From Acestrorhynchus altus (lineage: Eukaryota; Chordata; Actinopteri; Characiformes; Acestrorhynchidae), in assembly GCA_034509495.1 (NCBI GenBank), contig JAVGWO010000026.1, positions 1,271,909 to 1,335,908 of the forward strand: 64,000 bases of DNA, in the 5' to 3' direction. Position numbers and translations under genes: made by a program. Positions 39,601 to 50,200 of the stretch are shown here, in pieces. The notes under the pieces are model-generated. The model made no database searches. It was not told the DNA's origin and was given only the letters and a program-made list of their open reading frames with translations. The first letter of the stretch is position 1; the number at the start of each line of letters is the position of its first letter.

Positions 39601-41268
39601 CGTAAAAGAGCTTTCCTTGCTCTTTCCTTTTCAGCTCACCCCACATGTTTTCAACTGGGCCACGGGAGGATCTTAACTTTGTATCTGATTTTTGTGTAGA
39701 TTTGGCCACACATTTAGGATCATTATCTTGCTGAAAGACCCAGTTAGTTTATGATGCCATGCACCCTAACAAGGTTCCTGGGGCCTTTGGAAGAGAAACA
39801 GACATACGGCATCACCAATGCTCCCCTATACTTCACAGAGGGCATGCGATGCTTTTGTGTTATGCCAGACCCACTTAGAATGGTTGTTGCCAAAAATCTA
39901 TTTTGGTCTCATCTTACTAAAGCACATGGTCCCAGTTGAAGTCCCAGTACCTCTTAGTGAACTCCTTTTTCCAGGAATGCCTCCCAAACAGCCTGTTGAC
40001 ATGTAGACATTGTCTGGTGGTTGTTATGGAGAGTTGGCAACTCCAAGATGCTACTCTATGGTGCAATTCTCCAAAAGTAAACTTTTTACTTCTCTTACTA
40101 TCCTCCTCAATGCGTGTGGGCAAAATAAATTTGCGTCCTCATCCAGGCTTGTTTGCCACTGTTCCAGTCGTTTTAGACTTGATTCCTCTGATTGTAGATA
40201 TAAATTAATAAAACTACAGTAGAAATGACAGAAGCGCTTCAATTGCACTTATTTTCTAGGAATTGTTAGGGGTTAGGGATTCTATGAAAATAATTATTTC
40301 TTGTTTTTTTAATTCACTTAAGTTAAAGGTTAAATTTTTCAAATTTCTTTCAACAGTGTGAGACTATGCTTCTGCAATAAAAATTAACACTTTTAACACA
40401 TCTTAACCAGGGAGTTCTGTGTGAGATCTCACTGTTACCACAATTCTTTCTCCCAGGTGTGGTGTATCTAAACGACTGTCCTAAACAGCACTACATTCCT
40501 GTGTATCTGGTGGTGCTTGGAGTGTTTGGTATAGTCCTTGACCTGCTCTCCTGCTTGCCCTCTTTTCAAAAACAAGAAGATGGAGGCTCTTCGGCTTTGA
40601 ATTTCCTCTGTTCTCTCTGGAAAGGCCTGGTGTCTATCTTCATTTTCTGCTGGTTTATCAGTGGTGAGGAAAGAGAGACAAATGCAGAATCAAAGAAAAG
40701 TCATATTACTCAGTTTTGAAGACAAAATCAATAATTGTATTCATAATTCAGAATGTAGATTATGATTATGGTATGCTGTGTATGATTGTATCATAGAACA
40801 GTAATTAAAAGGCAGGCCTGTAGACTAGAGAATGAACTTTTAATGAATGTCACAGAAAAAATATATTTTGGAATATTTCTATTGATCAATTCATGAAATT
40901 CATGGCACAATGTAAAAATCAACTCCTAAAATTTATATCAAAATGACATTATATCAAAAATTGAAAAATGTCATTGTTTGGTAGAGCAACTGTCATTGAA
41001 ATGTGCCATGGTTTTTAATGGGAAAGAATACATTTAAATACATTCTTCACTGTCTTTCACAGGCAGTGTGTGGATCTACTCCATCTACCCCCCCAACTAC
41101 AACTCGACTTTACCTGGAGAGCCCTTCTGCAATAAGACCCTCTACTTGTTTTCTTTCTGGACCACCACAGTGACATATATTCTGTTAGCAGGACTGGTGG
41201 TAGTAGGGTGCTGTGCACTAATTTGTATATGTGTGGGCAGTGCAAAGAGTGGGATGAACAATGTCTGA
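36684..41268 (+). CDS. TMEM272-like four-pass membrane protein, copy A (intact, 175 aa)
   Basis: Small predicted integral membrane protein of unknown function. Exons 36684-36747, 39197-39247, 40457-40663 and 41063-41268 join in frame (528 bases, 175 residues plus stop). Exon 2 encodes the first hydrophobic segment (KLLLLVLPIAQVAIG). Exon 3 has the family signature CPKQHYIPVYLVV plus two membrane segments (VFGIVLDLLSCL; VSIFIFCWFI). Exon 4 has WIYSIYPPNYNSTLPGEPFC, then CNKTLY and the last segment (YILLAGLVVVGCCALICICV). Two N-glycosylation sequons, NST and NKT, lie in the loop before the last segment. The start is the ATG after the acceptor at about 36654. An AATAAA at 41369 fits the 3' end. 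Introns carry three Tc1 remnants. The family assignment to teleost TMEM272-like proteins is from memory of the motif. Confidence 0.88.
36895..37700 (-). mobile_element. Decayed Tc1-like element in copy A intron 1
   Basis: Plus-strand wording (aacagttggagaggtgtttc, gggtcaccagacttgtttcc, cttaattacatttccaactg) corresponds to the reverse complement of a Tc1-like transposase gene. All frames are broken. The boundaries are estimates. Confidence 0.55.
37775..37960. mobile_element. Palindromic MITE-like element, family 3
   Basis: ctcctggagagctactttca on the left and gaaggtagctctttaggagc on the right form an imperfect inverted repeat at the ends of a roughly 185-base element. There is no ORF. Confidence 0.65.
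38050..38750 (+). mobile_element. Decayed Tc1-like transposase gene, plus strand
   Basis: Phrases in coding direction include gaggtggatggtctacaaca, cagctaagaaaagaaagctg, cacaggctcaccaaactgg, catcttctaatggctacttc and gcatgaccatggaccatgtc, matching a common fish Tc1-like family. Deletions remove the region of the central Asp, and the frames are broken. Confidence 0.7.
38756..39112. mobile_element. Nested palindromic MITEs
   Basis: Outer inverted repeat: gcagggctaggcaattcctg at the left against ctaggattgcctacccctgc at the right. Inside it is a second inverted repeat: tttctcaaccctggttctgg against aggatcagggttgagaaac. This indicates one MITE inserted into another, or a two-layer element. Confidence 0.65.
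39500..40250 (-). mobile_element. Decayed Tc1-like element in copy A intron 2
   Basis: Plus-strand phrases cccacatgttttcaactggg, ttaggatcattatcttgctg, gacccagttagtttatgatg and tatgccagacccacttagaa match the reverse complement of a Tc1-like family. The frames are broken. Confidence 0.6.
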
Positions 41269-41368
41269 TGTATTTTTGTAAACTATATATGTTATACCCC
41301 TCAAGATGGCTCTCTGTATGTGACAAATATTAATGTTTATTATCCCACAGAAAATTAGAGCTTATCAA

Positions 41369-41374
41369 AATAAA
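41369..41374 (+). terminator. Polyadenylation signal of copy A
   Basis: AATAAA about 100 bases past the stop codon of tmem272-like copy A. Confidence 0.6.
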
Positions 41375-41379
41375 CAGAA

Positions 41380-43250
41380 CCTACATAATGTGTTGGATCA
41401 CTGCTATTGAAACACTACAGTACTGTAACAAGGCCATATTTTTCATAGTTTTGAAACAACCATACCTTACTAGATGGTGAGTCACCTTTTCAGTCTGACA
41501 TTGACACTGTAAATTTCAAATTGTCTACAAAATAAAAGCTACAAACATGACCAACATTTAAAATTAAATAAACATTAAAGGTTGCTGTAAAGGTAATGTA
41601 AAGTTCCTGGATTATATTTTGCTTTAAAAAAAAATGAAAATCCTGAAGACTTGGACTAAGCTTAATGCCAAGATGGCTCAATGGTCTCTTGTCTGCAGAA
41701 AGAAAGACCCCAGCTATTCACACTGGAAAACTGTTTAAACAACCCAAGCATCTGTCTTGTGTCTCAATTGCCATCTGAGTTCAAGCTCCAACTCCTAGCT
41801 TCACCTACAACATATTCAGGACTAAAAAACACAAGGTCTGATCTACCAACCACTGTAAATTACTTGGAATAATGAGTAGGAATTTTCCCATCTAGTACAT
41901 CCATCACAACTTTAGCCCTAGGAACTTGAAAGACTCAAAGCATAGGACAATATACAGTTTTATCCAAGCTGGACCCATAAATTCTTTATTGGCGATAAAT
42001 CTGGTGATCTTGCTGTGTGTGGGTGAGCATTACTATTAGCCTCCATGCTTGAACCTGACAATCATCAGATCCCAAACAGTCCACAAACACTATAGAAAAG
42101 CAACTACCTGCTTAGAAACCATTTAATCTGCACAAACATTCTGCTTTTGTTCTGTCTTTTATTTATCGTAAATTTGCAGTGAAAACCTGCATTTTACACA
42201 GCCGGCATCTGAGGTGAAAGAAGTTTGTGGACTGACAGAGAAATATTAAAAGATTTTATTGAATATAAATCAATGTTCAGATATGAGACAATCAGAGATG
42301 TTCACAAGTCATGACATACAAGTCACGTCATGAGTCATTACAATAGAATCCAAGTCATTTAGTCAAACCTGAATTTAAATACTGTAATAAAAAATAATAT
42401 AATAAATAAGATTCCGTATTTCTCATTTTCATGAGCTATAGGCCACCCTGATCAACATGAAAAGGTACACAAAATCACTTTACATGTAATGAATATAATA
42501 TCTAACTAAATTTTTGTATGATATTATGAACATAAATGAACATCTTCCACAATATCCAAGTTTTTTTGAGATGCACTAGTAAATTTACACACACACACAC
42601 ATTTTGGGGCATTGCTGTGAGGATATACAGCACTGAGATTAAGCATCCATCTGCTCCAAACAGTACTATTCTTTTGGCAATACTTAAAGTAGTTGAATGC
42701 ATTCATTAGGAGTGTTCATAAGCATTTGAAGCAATAAGGTGAAAGAGAGTAATTACTACAACTGTCACTATGCAAACCCAGGATACTAAAATTTGACTAT
42801 TTACACTCTGTAGATAATTCCAGTCCACTACTCTTCTGCACATCAGACAGTGATACTTATGACACGGTAAGTCTATTTACTGTTACTTACTACAATATTC
42901 ATATTCTACAAGTACAGTAGTGCCTAAATGTTTGTGAATCATTAAGAATTGTTGATATACATTTGACAACAAGCCTCATCTGATTTTCACATTTGTCTAG
43001 TCTTAGGTGGCCAAATAATTCTCAGATACTGAAAGCAAAAGGTTCACATACATTGGCCTCTCACAGGTATGTAATATTAGACAATTTATCAATTTATAAA
43101 TGAGCGAGTGTAATAGTTATATGGTTCAACTTTTAGTAATTCTAAACATTTGAAGAAGTTTTTATTATAGAAATATAGAAAATTGTAAAGTTTCACAAAT
43201 CTTCAAGTATCAATGTACATCTCAAGATCTGAAGTGTCTGTCCTTCAATA
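41380..43250. other. Spacer between tmem272-like copies A and B
   Basis: AT-rich DNA with no supported exon or recognised repeat family apart from a short CA run near 42592. Near 42866 a candidate 5' noncoding exon of copy B ends (GACACG followed by GTAAGT). Confidence 0.5.
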
Positions 43251-43258
43251 GGTCAAAG

Positions 43259-45829
43259 ATGGAAAGAACAGAGAGACCAGACTTCTTAGGAAGGATGTAC
43301 AATGCATTTACTCAGAGACCTCCTGGCATTAGTACGTATTGCTGCATTTAACATACAGCACCAATGCTCCAAATCCCCAAGTCCTGTCTTAGAGGGCCAA
43401 AGCATTCTTGTTCAGTGTTTTCTTGCTCAAGCACAATTAGTTCATGTCTTAATGTGTCTGATAATTTGTACTAAAGAAGGCAAAATGCTGCTTATGATGG
43501 TGTAATAACGTTCTCAGACAGTATCTGGTAATGACTGTATTTGGTAATAACATTTTTTAATCATATATGAATGGTGTTACACTGTTTAATATTCCCAGTC
43601 TTCAATATCTTGAAGCTGAAATAGGTTTGTGAGCTTCTGAATGTACATAGCATATGACTATAAACCATCACAAGAAAGGGAACTCACTCTCTCATCTTGT
43701 ATCTTTTTTAGTGTTCTCTAAAGTATTCCTCGTGGCTACCCATTATCAGATTATAATAAGTAAGTTACAATTAGATTTACAACAAGTAAAATGTAATAAA
43801 TTATAAATGTTGTCATTTTCATGGTAAAAGACACATATCCTACAGTTTTCTAGGACTTATTTTTCCAGAGGTTCATTTGTGTGGTTTCAGTCATATACAA
43901 AGATAAGCCAAAAGATTATGACTAATCTAAGATGAAGCCAGTACCTTCGTAAAGCTATAGGACAGGGGTCACTAATAGGTGGACTCAAATGCTGTCCTAG
44001 CCAGATTTGAACAGGAACATGATAAACTATTCAAAATAGCGTTTTGTTTTCAAGTGTTGGAACTTCTCTAGCATTTATGGTACACCTTCAGAGCTTCTTG
44101 AAAACACACATACCAATGCGCCTGTGTTGTGAAGGTCTGGGTGACACACCTCAGATCAGATGAGGCGCAGTCAGTGTAAGAAAGGCGAAACAGTGGTCCA
44201 AAAAACATACACGATTATTCTCTCTGCCCAGTAATTAACTTGTGATTAATCACTCTGGTTGGGTACTGAGAGTCAGGATAAGTTAAACAAGAACATCTGG
44301 ATTGTCACACTGAAAATTAGAGACTAGATAGGAGTTGGGATTAAGTTGGGCTGTAATGATGGGGCCCATTTGGGAGAAAGCCCAACTGGGTCCCACTAAA
44401 ACACACATACAAACCCACTCAGAGCCCGTGTCCAACTGGAATCCATCTAGCACACCTTCCACAGCTTTTAAGCAATAAACTAAAAAAAGTTTATTTTACT
44501 AGAACACAGTAAATAGTGGTGTCTTCTTTCTAGAGCTGTATATACTGTATTTGTTTACTCGTGGGTACATTCTCAGCTCCACTTTGCCAGTTACAAGACT
44601 TCATAAATGTGCTGTGAGGTCTTGGTGCCTGATACCACAGGGAGCCTTCAGGTGTGATGTAGAGTGAGCTGTTTTGGTGGCCTACAAAGAATCTGCACCA
44701 TATTAGACTTATGGTCATAATGTCTTGGCTCATCTGTGTATTGTCTTTTGCCAAAGGCTGGACAAACCTACCGCATTTCCAGAATATAGCTGCTTTTTTC
44801 CCGCGGCTTCAAGCCATGCGCTTATAACGACGTGCAGGTTTTTCTTCTTATAAAGTTTTTTTTTTAAAAAAACTTTGCGGCTGCGGCTTATATTCCGGAA
44901 AATACGGTAGTCAAATGACACATATTACTGCTTGAAAATGTGATGTGTATTTCCATTATAAATGACACACTTCATTTGCTCTTCATTCTTCAACTCTCAC
45001 TTCCTGCAGGTGTAGTGTATCTAAACAGCCGCCCCCAACAGTCCTATATCCCACTGTACATGATCGTGGCCGGGGTGTTTGCTCTACTGCTGGGTCTGTT
45101 CTCCTGCCTGTCCTGTGCAGGCAAGATAAATAAAGGTGAATTATGCTGATCCACATGTGTTCAGTGTGGAGCTCACTGGTCTCTCTCATCCTCTTCTGTT
45201 GGTTAATTGCTGGTGAGGGTTGTCCTCCTTTTGACAGTATATGACCATACACAAAATGTCTGCTTGCCAGAGAATCTCAGAAAAGAATACCAGGTTTCAT
45301 TAATATGACATGAGAGCCGGTCCAGCGAGGCCAGTAGCTGGCCTGCCAACATCACACTAGCAATTCTGGACAAGAGTCATAGAAGCTCTTCTAACACTTT
45401 GGTAGCCATGTTGGAGGAGGCTAGTAGCCATCATACTAATGCGATTCAGGACAACAGTAATTGCTGGCAAGTACCGATGTTTTACTGTTGGCCAGAGTCT
45501 GTTACTTAAATAACTAAGTAGTTAAGGTTTGGGTAGTGTCTCTTCTTGAAATAAGCCATTCCTGAGTACCTTTTTGAATTATAAGTAAATATTACAGCAT
45601 GTCCTCATTTGAAATTGGTTTCTTGTTTCCAGGCAGCATGTGGATTTACTCCTTCTACCCTGCCAACCACAACAGACTGGAGGCTCTGCTGTAATAAGAC
45701 CGTAGTAATGGTCTGCCTTCTTGACCACCATTGATATACATTTTAGTAGCAGGACATTGCGGGATATTTCTGTGTGTTTGCCCTTGTGTGAGGTCTAGGA
45801 ATAAACACAAGTCAAAGAGAAGATCTTAG
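43259..45829 (+). pseudogene. TMEM272-like copy B, four exons present but frameshifted
   Basis: Exon 1 43259-43331 (MERTERPDFLGRMYNAFTQ..., ending one base into a codon as in copies A and D), exon 2 43712-43759, exon 3 45010-45212, exon 4 45633-45829. Splice sites are all conserved. Exon 3 starts cleanly (VVYLNSRPQQSYIPLYMIVA) but is 203 bases, which does not preserve phase, and a stop follows KINKGELC. The end of the same exon is normal in another frame (SLVSLILFCWLIAG). Exon 4 loses frame soon after WIYSFYPANHN. Exon 2 is one codon shorter than in copies A, C and D. Copy C carries the intact version of several of these sites, so the lesions may be consensus errors rather than mutations. Confidence 0.8.
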
Positions 45830-45949
45830 ACACTACAAAACTTTACCAGTGCATGTTGTCAAAGTAATGCCTAATTTTGCAGGTTTCCACCTACAAATAA
45901 TGGAGGCTGTGAGGTAGTACAACTGAGAGAATTGATAAAGAAAATGCAG
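43681..45949 (+). repeat. Segment 'A' of the duplication, direct copy
   Basis: Matches 50078-52352 in reverse complement over its whole length, with many small indels. It contains exons 2-4 of tmem272-like copy B, a MITE and the first 70 bases or so of a Tc1 element. Left homology ends at about actcactctctcatcttg; right homology ends at gataaagaaaatgca. Confidence 0.9.
44769..44909. mobile_element. Palindromic MITE, family 1
   Basis: taccgcatttccagaatata at the left and ttatattccggaaaatacgg at the right form the inverted ends. It is the same family as 5569-5737. A paralogue sits at 51126-51257 inside the inverted duplicate. Confidence 0.8.
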
Positions 45950-47290
45950 AAAAATATAATTTGTAAATAATTATTTAGCATTTTATTGCAAGAAATAAGC
46001 ATTTATTCACCTACAAACCAGCAAAAATTAGGGCTCTCACAGACCAGTTAGGTTTTCTTTAAGAAGGCCTCCTACACTGCACTCATTACCTGTATTAAAT
46101 TGGACACGTTTGAACTTGTTACCTGTATAAAAAGACACCTGTCCACACACTCCAAATTCTCCACTATAGTTAAGATCAAAGAGCTGAATCAAAATTCTAG
46201 ACCTGCACAAGGCTGGGATGGGTTACAGGACAATAGACAAGCAGCTTGGTGAAAAGGCAACAATGGTTGGCTAAATTATTAGAAACAGGAAGAAACACAA
46301 GATGACTCAATTTTCCTCAGTGAGGGCCTCAATGCAAGATCCCACCTTGTGGGGTAAGGATGATTCTGAAAAGGTCCAGGATTCAGCCCAGAATTACACA
46401 GGAGGAAGAGAGCTGGGACCACAGTCTCAAAGATCACTGTTAGTAACACTACGCCATCATGGATTCAAATCCTGCAGGGCATTCCAAGGTCCCCTGCTCA
46501 AGCCAATGTTTGAAGTTCGCTAATGGCCATCTGGATGATCCAGAGGAGGCATGGGAGAAAGTCATATGGTCAGATGAGACCAAAATAGAACTTTCTGGCA
46601 TCAACTCCACTCAACCTGGAGGAAAGAGGATGAGTACAACCCCAAGAACACCTGTGAAGCATGGAGTGAAAACATACTTTTCTGCAAAGGGGACAAGACA
46701 ACTGCATCATATTAAAGGGAGGATGGATGGGGCCATGTATCGCAAGAGTTTGGCCAACAACCTCCTATCCTCAACAAGAGCACTGAAGATGTGCTCATGG
46801 CTAGGTCTTCCAGCATTAGAATGACCCACAACACACTGCTAGGGCAAGTAGGGAGTGGTTCTGTAAGAACATTAGCGTCCTGGAGTGGCCTAGCCCGTCT
46901 CCAGACCCGAACCAATAGAAAGTAATTGGAGGGAGCCGAAATTCAATGTTGCCCAGAAACAGCCCTGAAACGTGAAATATTTGGAGAAGATCTGTATGCA
47001 GGTGTGAGGCAAAATCCCTGCTGCAGTGTGTCCAAACGGTCAGAACTACAGAAGTATGCAGCCTCACAATTGCAAACAAAGGTTTCTGTAACAAATACTA
47101 AGTTCTGTTTTTCTATTGTATCCAATACTTAATTCTAATACAATGCAAAATTATTTAAAAAAAAAAAAAAAAAAAAGAAAAAAAAAAGGAGTGGATTTTA
47201 TGGAATTTAGATTCAGTCTACCAGTTGAAGTGTACCTATTATAAAAATTACAGGCCACTTCATTCTTTGTAGGTGGGAAAACCAGCAGTG
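45881..47290 (+). mobile_element. Tc1-like transposon with degraded transposase
   Basis: The element starts with attttgcaggtttccaccta and ends with the inverted gtaggtgggaaaaccagc. Coding-direction phrases include ggtccagattcag-like text, gtcatatggtcagatgagac, aagcatggagtgaaaacata, ttctgcaaaggggacaagac and cgtcctggagtggcctagcc, matching a widespread fish Tc1 family also found at 58473. Frames are broken. The breakpoint of the large direct duplication (about 46855) lies inside it. Confidence 0.85.
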
Positions 47291-47551
47291 CATCAAACTC
47301 ATTTTCCCCCTACTAGGATTGTATAATAGTGTGGACAGTGAATGTTTAAACACTCCAGCACCACTGCCGTGTCCAAGTTTCAAGATGACATCAAATGTGT
47401 ATCTGAGCTCTTTGGGATAGGCAAGAACTGCATTTCAATCCAATGACCCTTTCTAGATAGGGCCTTGAACCCAAGAAGGAAACGTGCTCCCACCACCAAA
47501 CCACTCCAGGAAGGAGAGGAAAAAAACAAAAAAAAAAAAACCAAACACAGT

Positions 47552-47752
47552 TTAGGGTGTTGGAGATGACATCCACCACAGTCTGCAGCAGTCCCCAGAG
47601 GCCTCCAGCCTGGTCTTCAGCTGGTGCAGCTCAGTCTGCCTTGCCAACAGCTGCTGGAACTGCTGGTCCAGCTCGTCAAGCTCCTTGCACAGCATCAGGA
47701 GAGTGCATTCCTCCCCAGTCACCATGTTGGAAAAGGAAAAAAAACAAAACAT
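47552..47752 (-). other. Short coiled-coil reading frame in segment B
   Basis: The minus strand encodes a 66-residue frame with a Leu/Gln-rich heptad-like stretch (LCKELDELDQQFQQLLARQT), flanked by an A/T homopolymer-rich stretch. The second copy (about 53220-53400) shows the same text with compensating one-base changes. I do not recognise the parent gene; it could be part of a repeat-borne ORF. Its expression is unsupported. Confidence 0.35.
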
Positions 47753-48570
47753 AACTGCTAGAAAGATAAATGGTAAATTTGTGACAGATTAGGGCAAAGA
47801 GAGACTGAGCAAGACTGCTACATTAAACCTTGTATTAAAAGCAATGATAACTAGCAAGTAAGCACAGCATATCAGCTGGAGGTAGTCCCACTCACCCGAC
47901 TCTGCCAGAGACAATCAACCTCAAGCAAAAATCAATACAGAAATAGCGTCACCTTCGACAGCCCTTTTAATGCACTGACCATTGCCTAATCTTGCTCTAC
48001 CCAGGACCAGTAACACTAAAGGTAGAGAAAATCAGGAAAAAGCTCAACAGCCAAGGATGAAACACTGCAGCTGAATATAGACACTGGAAAGCAAAGCCTC
48101 CTGAAAGGAATTGAGATCTCAGAAAAAGTGCCATGTTCTCTCAATTTATTCTGGATCAATCACTCCAAGTAGCTGTCTTGTGATTGTACCAAAAGGTCCC
48201 ACTCCAACTTCATAGGGAGGAAGACTTCTCATAGGCCATACAGTCAAACACCTGGACAGAGGATATACAGATTTTACATTAGACACATACAAACAAGCAC
48301 CCCTGATCAGACAAAAAACAAACCAAAAATATATAGCAAAGTCAGCATTCTAGTCTACAACAGCACAGGGCCCACCATTTCCTCCCAAAAGGCTAACTGA
48401 ATTTAAACCAGCCTTGGTAGTATTTGCATCTGGCCATCACCAAAACAACAGGCCACCTATTGTACACTAGACACTCACTAGAAACACAAAATGGCTTTAG
48501 CTCATAAAACAAAGATCAAAATCATAGCTTGCTGCAGAGAAATGGCCCAAGGATGATGATGACTGACTGA

Positions 48571-48571
<1 letters not shown>
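47753..48571. other. Middle of segment B, no gene seen
   Basis: Non-repetitive-looking DNA with no supported exon. It is duplicated at about 53420-54249 with scattered small indels. Confidence 0.5.

Positions 48572-48668
<97 letters not shown>
48572..48668. repeat. (CA)n microsatellite
   Basis: Nearly 100 bases of perfect CA repeat. The second copy of the segment has a shorter run (54250-54319). Valine-cysteine frames over it are artefacts. Confidence 0.97.
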
Positions 48669-48669
<1 letters not shown>

Positions 48670-49084
48670 GCAAGTATGCTTATGCAAGCAGCAGTTATAC
48701 TGACCTTTTTATTCTGTCTATCCTCCTGGCCGTGAAAAACCCTCCTCCAAATCTCCTGGACCTCAATAATGCTCCAGCCCTGTCCAATCACGCAGATTGC
48801 GCTAGTGCCAGTTTCACTTTCCCATTTCTTTCCATTGAACTGTGTCCACATGTGTGCAAGTATTTTATAAACAAATATTTTTTTATGATAGGGATAGGAT
48901 AGGTTGTTTTTTTAACCTGTACCTCATAAAGAGACATCAAAACACCACAACTAGGAAGAAACTGCAGTGGTTCAATCCCAAATCACACACTGTCCCCTAT
49001 GTAGTGTACTACGCAAGTCAGGACATGAAGTATTGTAAATCTAAAAAGAGTATTATATATTTGTAATAGAATTTTTACTTTTAT

Positions 49085-49425
49085 TCATATGTGCAAATCT
49101 GAAATCTAGTCGGTGTGTCGGTGTTGTAGTTTTGAAAGCTTCCCAAATAGCAGTTAAATAGACCCGTTGTGGATCCGCGTCTCCTCCGGTAGATCTGCGT
49201 AATTCAGAAGTGATCCGGTGCTGAATGAACCGGCTCTCAGACGGACTCGGTGAGCCGAATGAAGCCGGTGAGTCGAGTGAAGCCGGTGAGCCGAATGAAG
49301 CCGGTGAGTTGAGTGAAGCCGGTGAGTCGAGTGAAGCCGGTGAGTCGAGTGAAGCCTGCGCTCCTTTTAAACTTCGTTTGTATCATTTCCAACGGTCACT
49401 GATCCTGACAGGTCTGACAGTTCTG
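49085..49425 (+). promoter_or_regulatory. CpG-rich candidate promoter / first exon in segment B
   Basis: This block is much richer in CpG than its AT-rich surroundings (gttgtggatccgcgtctcct, ccggtagatctgcgtaattc). It ends with gacagttctg followed by the strong donor GTGAGT at 49426. About 560 bases on there is an acceptor-like ctctttgtttcag at 49986. Together they look like a 5' exon and intron of a transcript on the plus strand. Its coding partner is not obvious; tmem272-like copy D lies downstream of the second copy of this block. Confidence 0.35.
49248..49355 (+). repeat. 18-base minisatellite, six units
   Basis: Units of the form ccggtgagtcgagtgaag repeat about six times with one to three changes each. 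In one frame they encode repeats like EAGESS and EAGEPN within a 79-residue frame (49225-49464) that ends in a hydrophobic stretch. Most units contain GGTGAG, resembling a splice donor. A partner array of similar unit number is at about 54898-55006. Confidence 0.9.
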
Positions 49426-50200
49426 GTGAGTATTACTCTTTTTTTCCTTTATATCTCTCTTTAGATTCATCTTTATGATAGCACTACTTAAGAACAATCA
49501 GGTTTTACTTTACAAAGAAGCTATAAAATGAACAATTAAATGATGAGTTGCTCATATTATTTCTTTTAATTAGGCATTTTCTAAACCTAAAGTAGTTTCT
49601 GTGAACAAATGTCAGAATCAGTGATTGATAGTTAATGTCTAATATTTCTATCCTGGGAGGAAATGATGGAGGTTCAGGCAAAAAGCCAGTTGAAGTCTAG
49701 CTGAAGTTTAGATAACTCTAACCATTAGAAAACACTGTGTTACTTTATTAAAACACATTTAAATAAAGCTAAGTGTCTAAACTAAACCTTTTATTTACTT
49801 TAGCTTAGGAAGAATAAGTATTAAATACATTTATGACAATATATGAAGTGTGTTTTCCTGCTTCCATAATAGCTGAAATATTACTTACTGAATTTTTAAA
49901 ACTATGATTTAATCTGTTATAAATGTATTTATTAGAATCTGTGAAATATGTGAAAATGATTACTTAACGCTGCTCTTTGTTTCAGGTTTATCATTAAGTT
50001 GAAGTAAACAATTGAGCATCAGTCTCATAGAATAACTTTGTGAAGTTTAAGGGAAATTTGATCAGTTTTGATAAAGGTGCATTTTCTTTATCAATTCTCT
50101 CAGTTGTACCTACCTACAGCCCTCTCCATTATTTGTAGGTGGGAAAACCTGCAAAATTAGCATTACTTTGACAACATGCACTGGTAAAGTTTTGTAGTGT

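Larger units (their letters stand above)
46855..50071 (+). repeat. Segment 'B' of the duplication, first copy
   Basis: Direct repeat of 52520-55718 over about 3.2 kb, starting within the Tc1 element (gtggttctgtaagaacatta) and ending gggaaatttgatcagtttt. It holds the Tc1 3' end, an A-rich tract, a coiled-coil frame on the minus strand, a CA microsatellite, a CpG-rich block with an 18-base minisatellite, and an acceptor-like site at about 49986. Confidence 0.92.

Noticed and set aside
41057..41326. Minus-strand frame of 89 residues
   Set aside because: Complement of tmem272-like copy A exon 4, whose plus-strand frame has the family motifs and splice phase.
46459..46824. Plus-strand frame of 121 residues as an active gene
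   Set aside because: It is a piece of degraded Tc1 transposase with deletions and no continuous catalytic domain.
48502..48851. Frames with long Cys-Val runs
   Set aside because: Translations of the CA microsatellite.
49248..49355. CRISPR-like array
   Set aside because: The 18-base units are head-to-tail with no spacers, in a vertebrate genome; it is a minisatellite.
49225..49464. 79-residue EAGESS-repeat protein with a hydrophobic end as a real gene
   Set aside because: The hydrophobic end is read through a strong splice donor at 49426 into an apparent intron, and the second copy does not keep the same frame.
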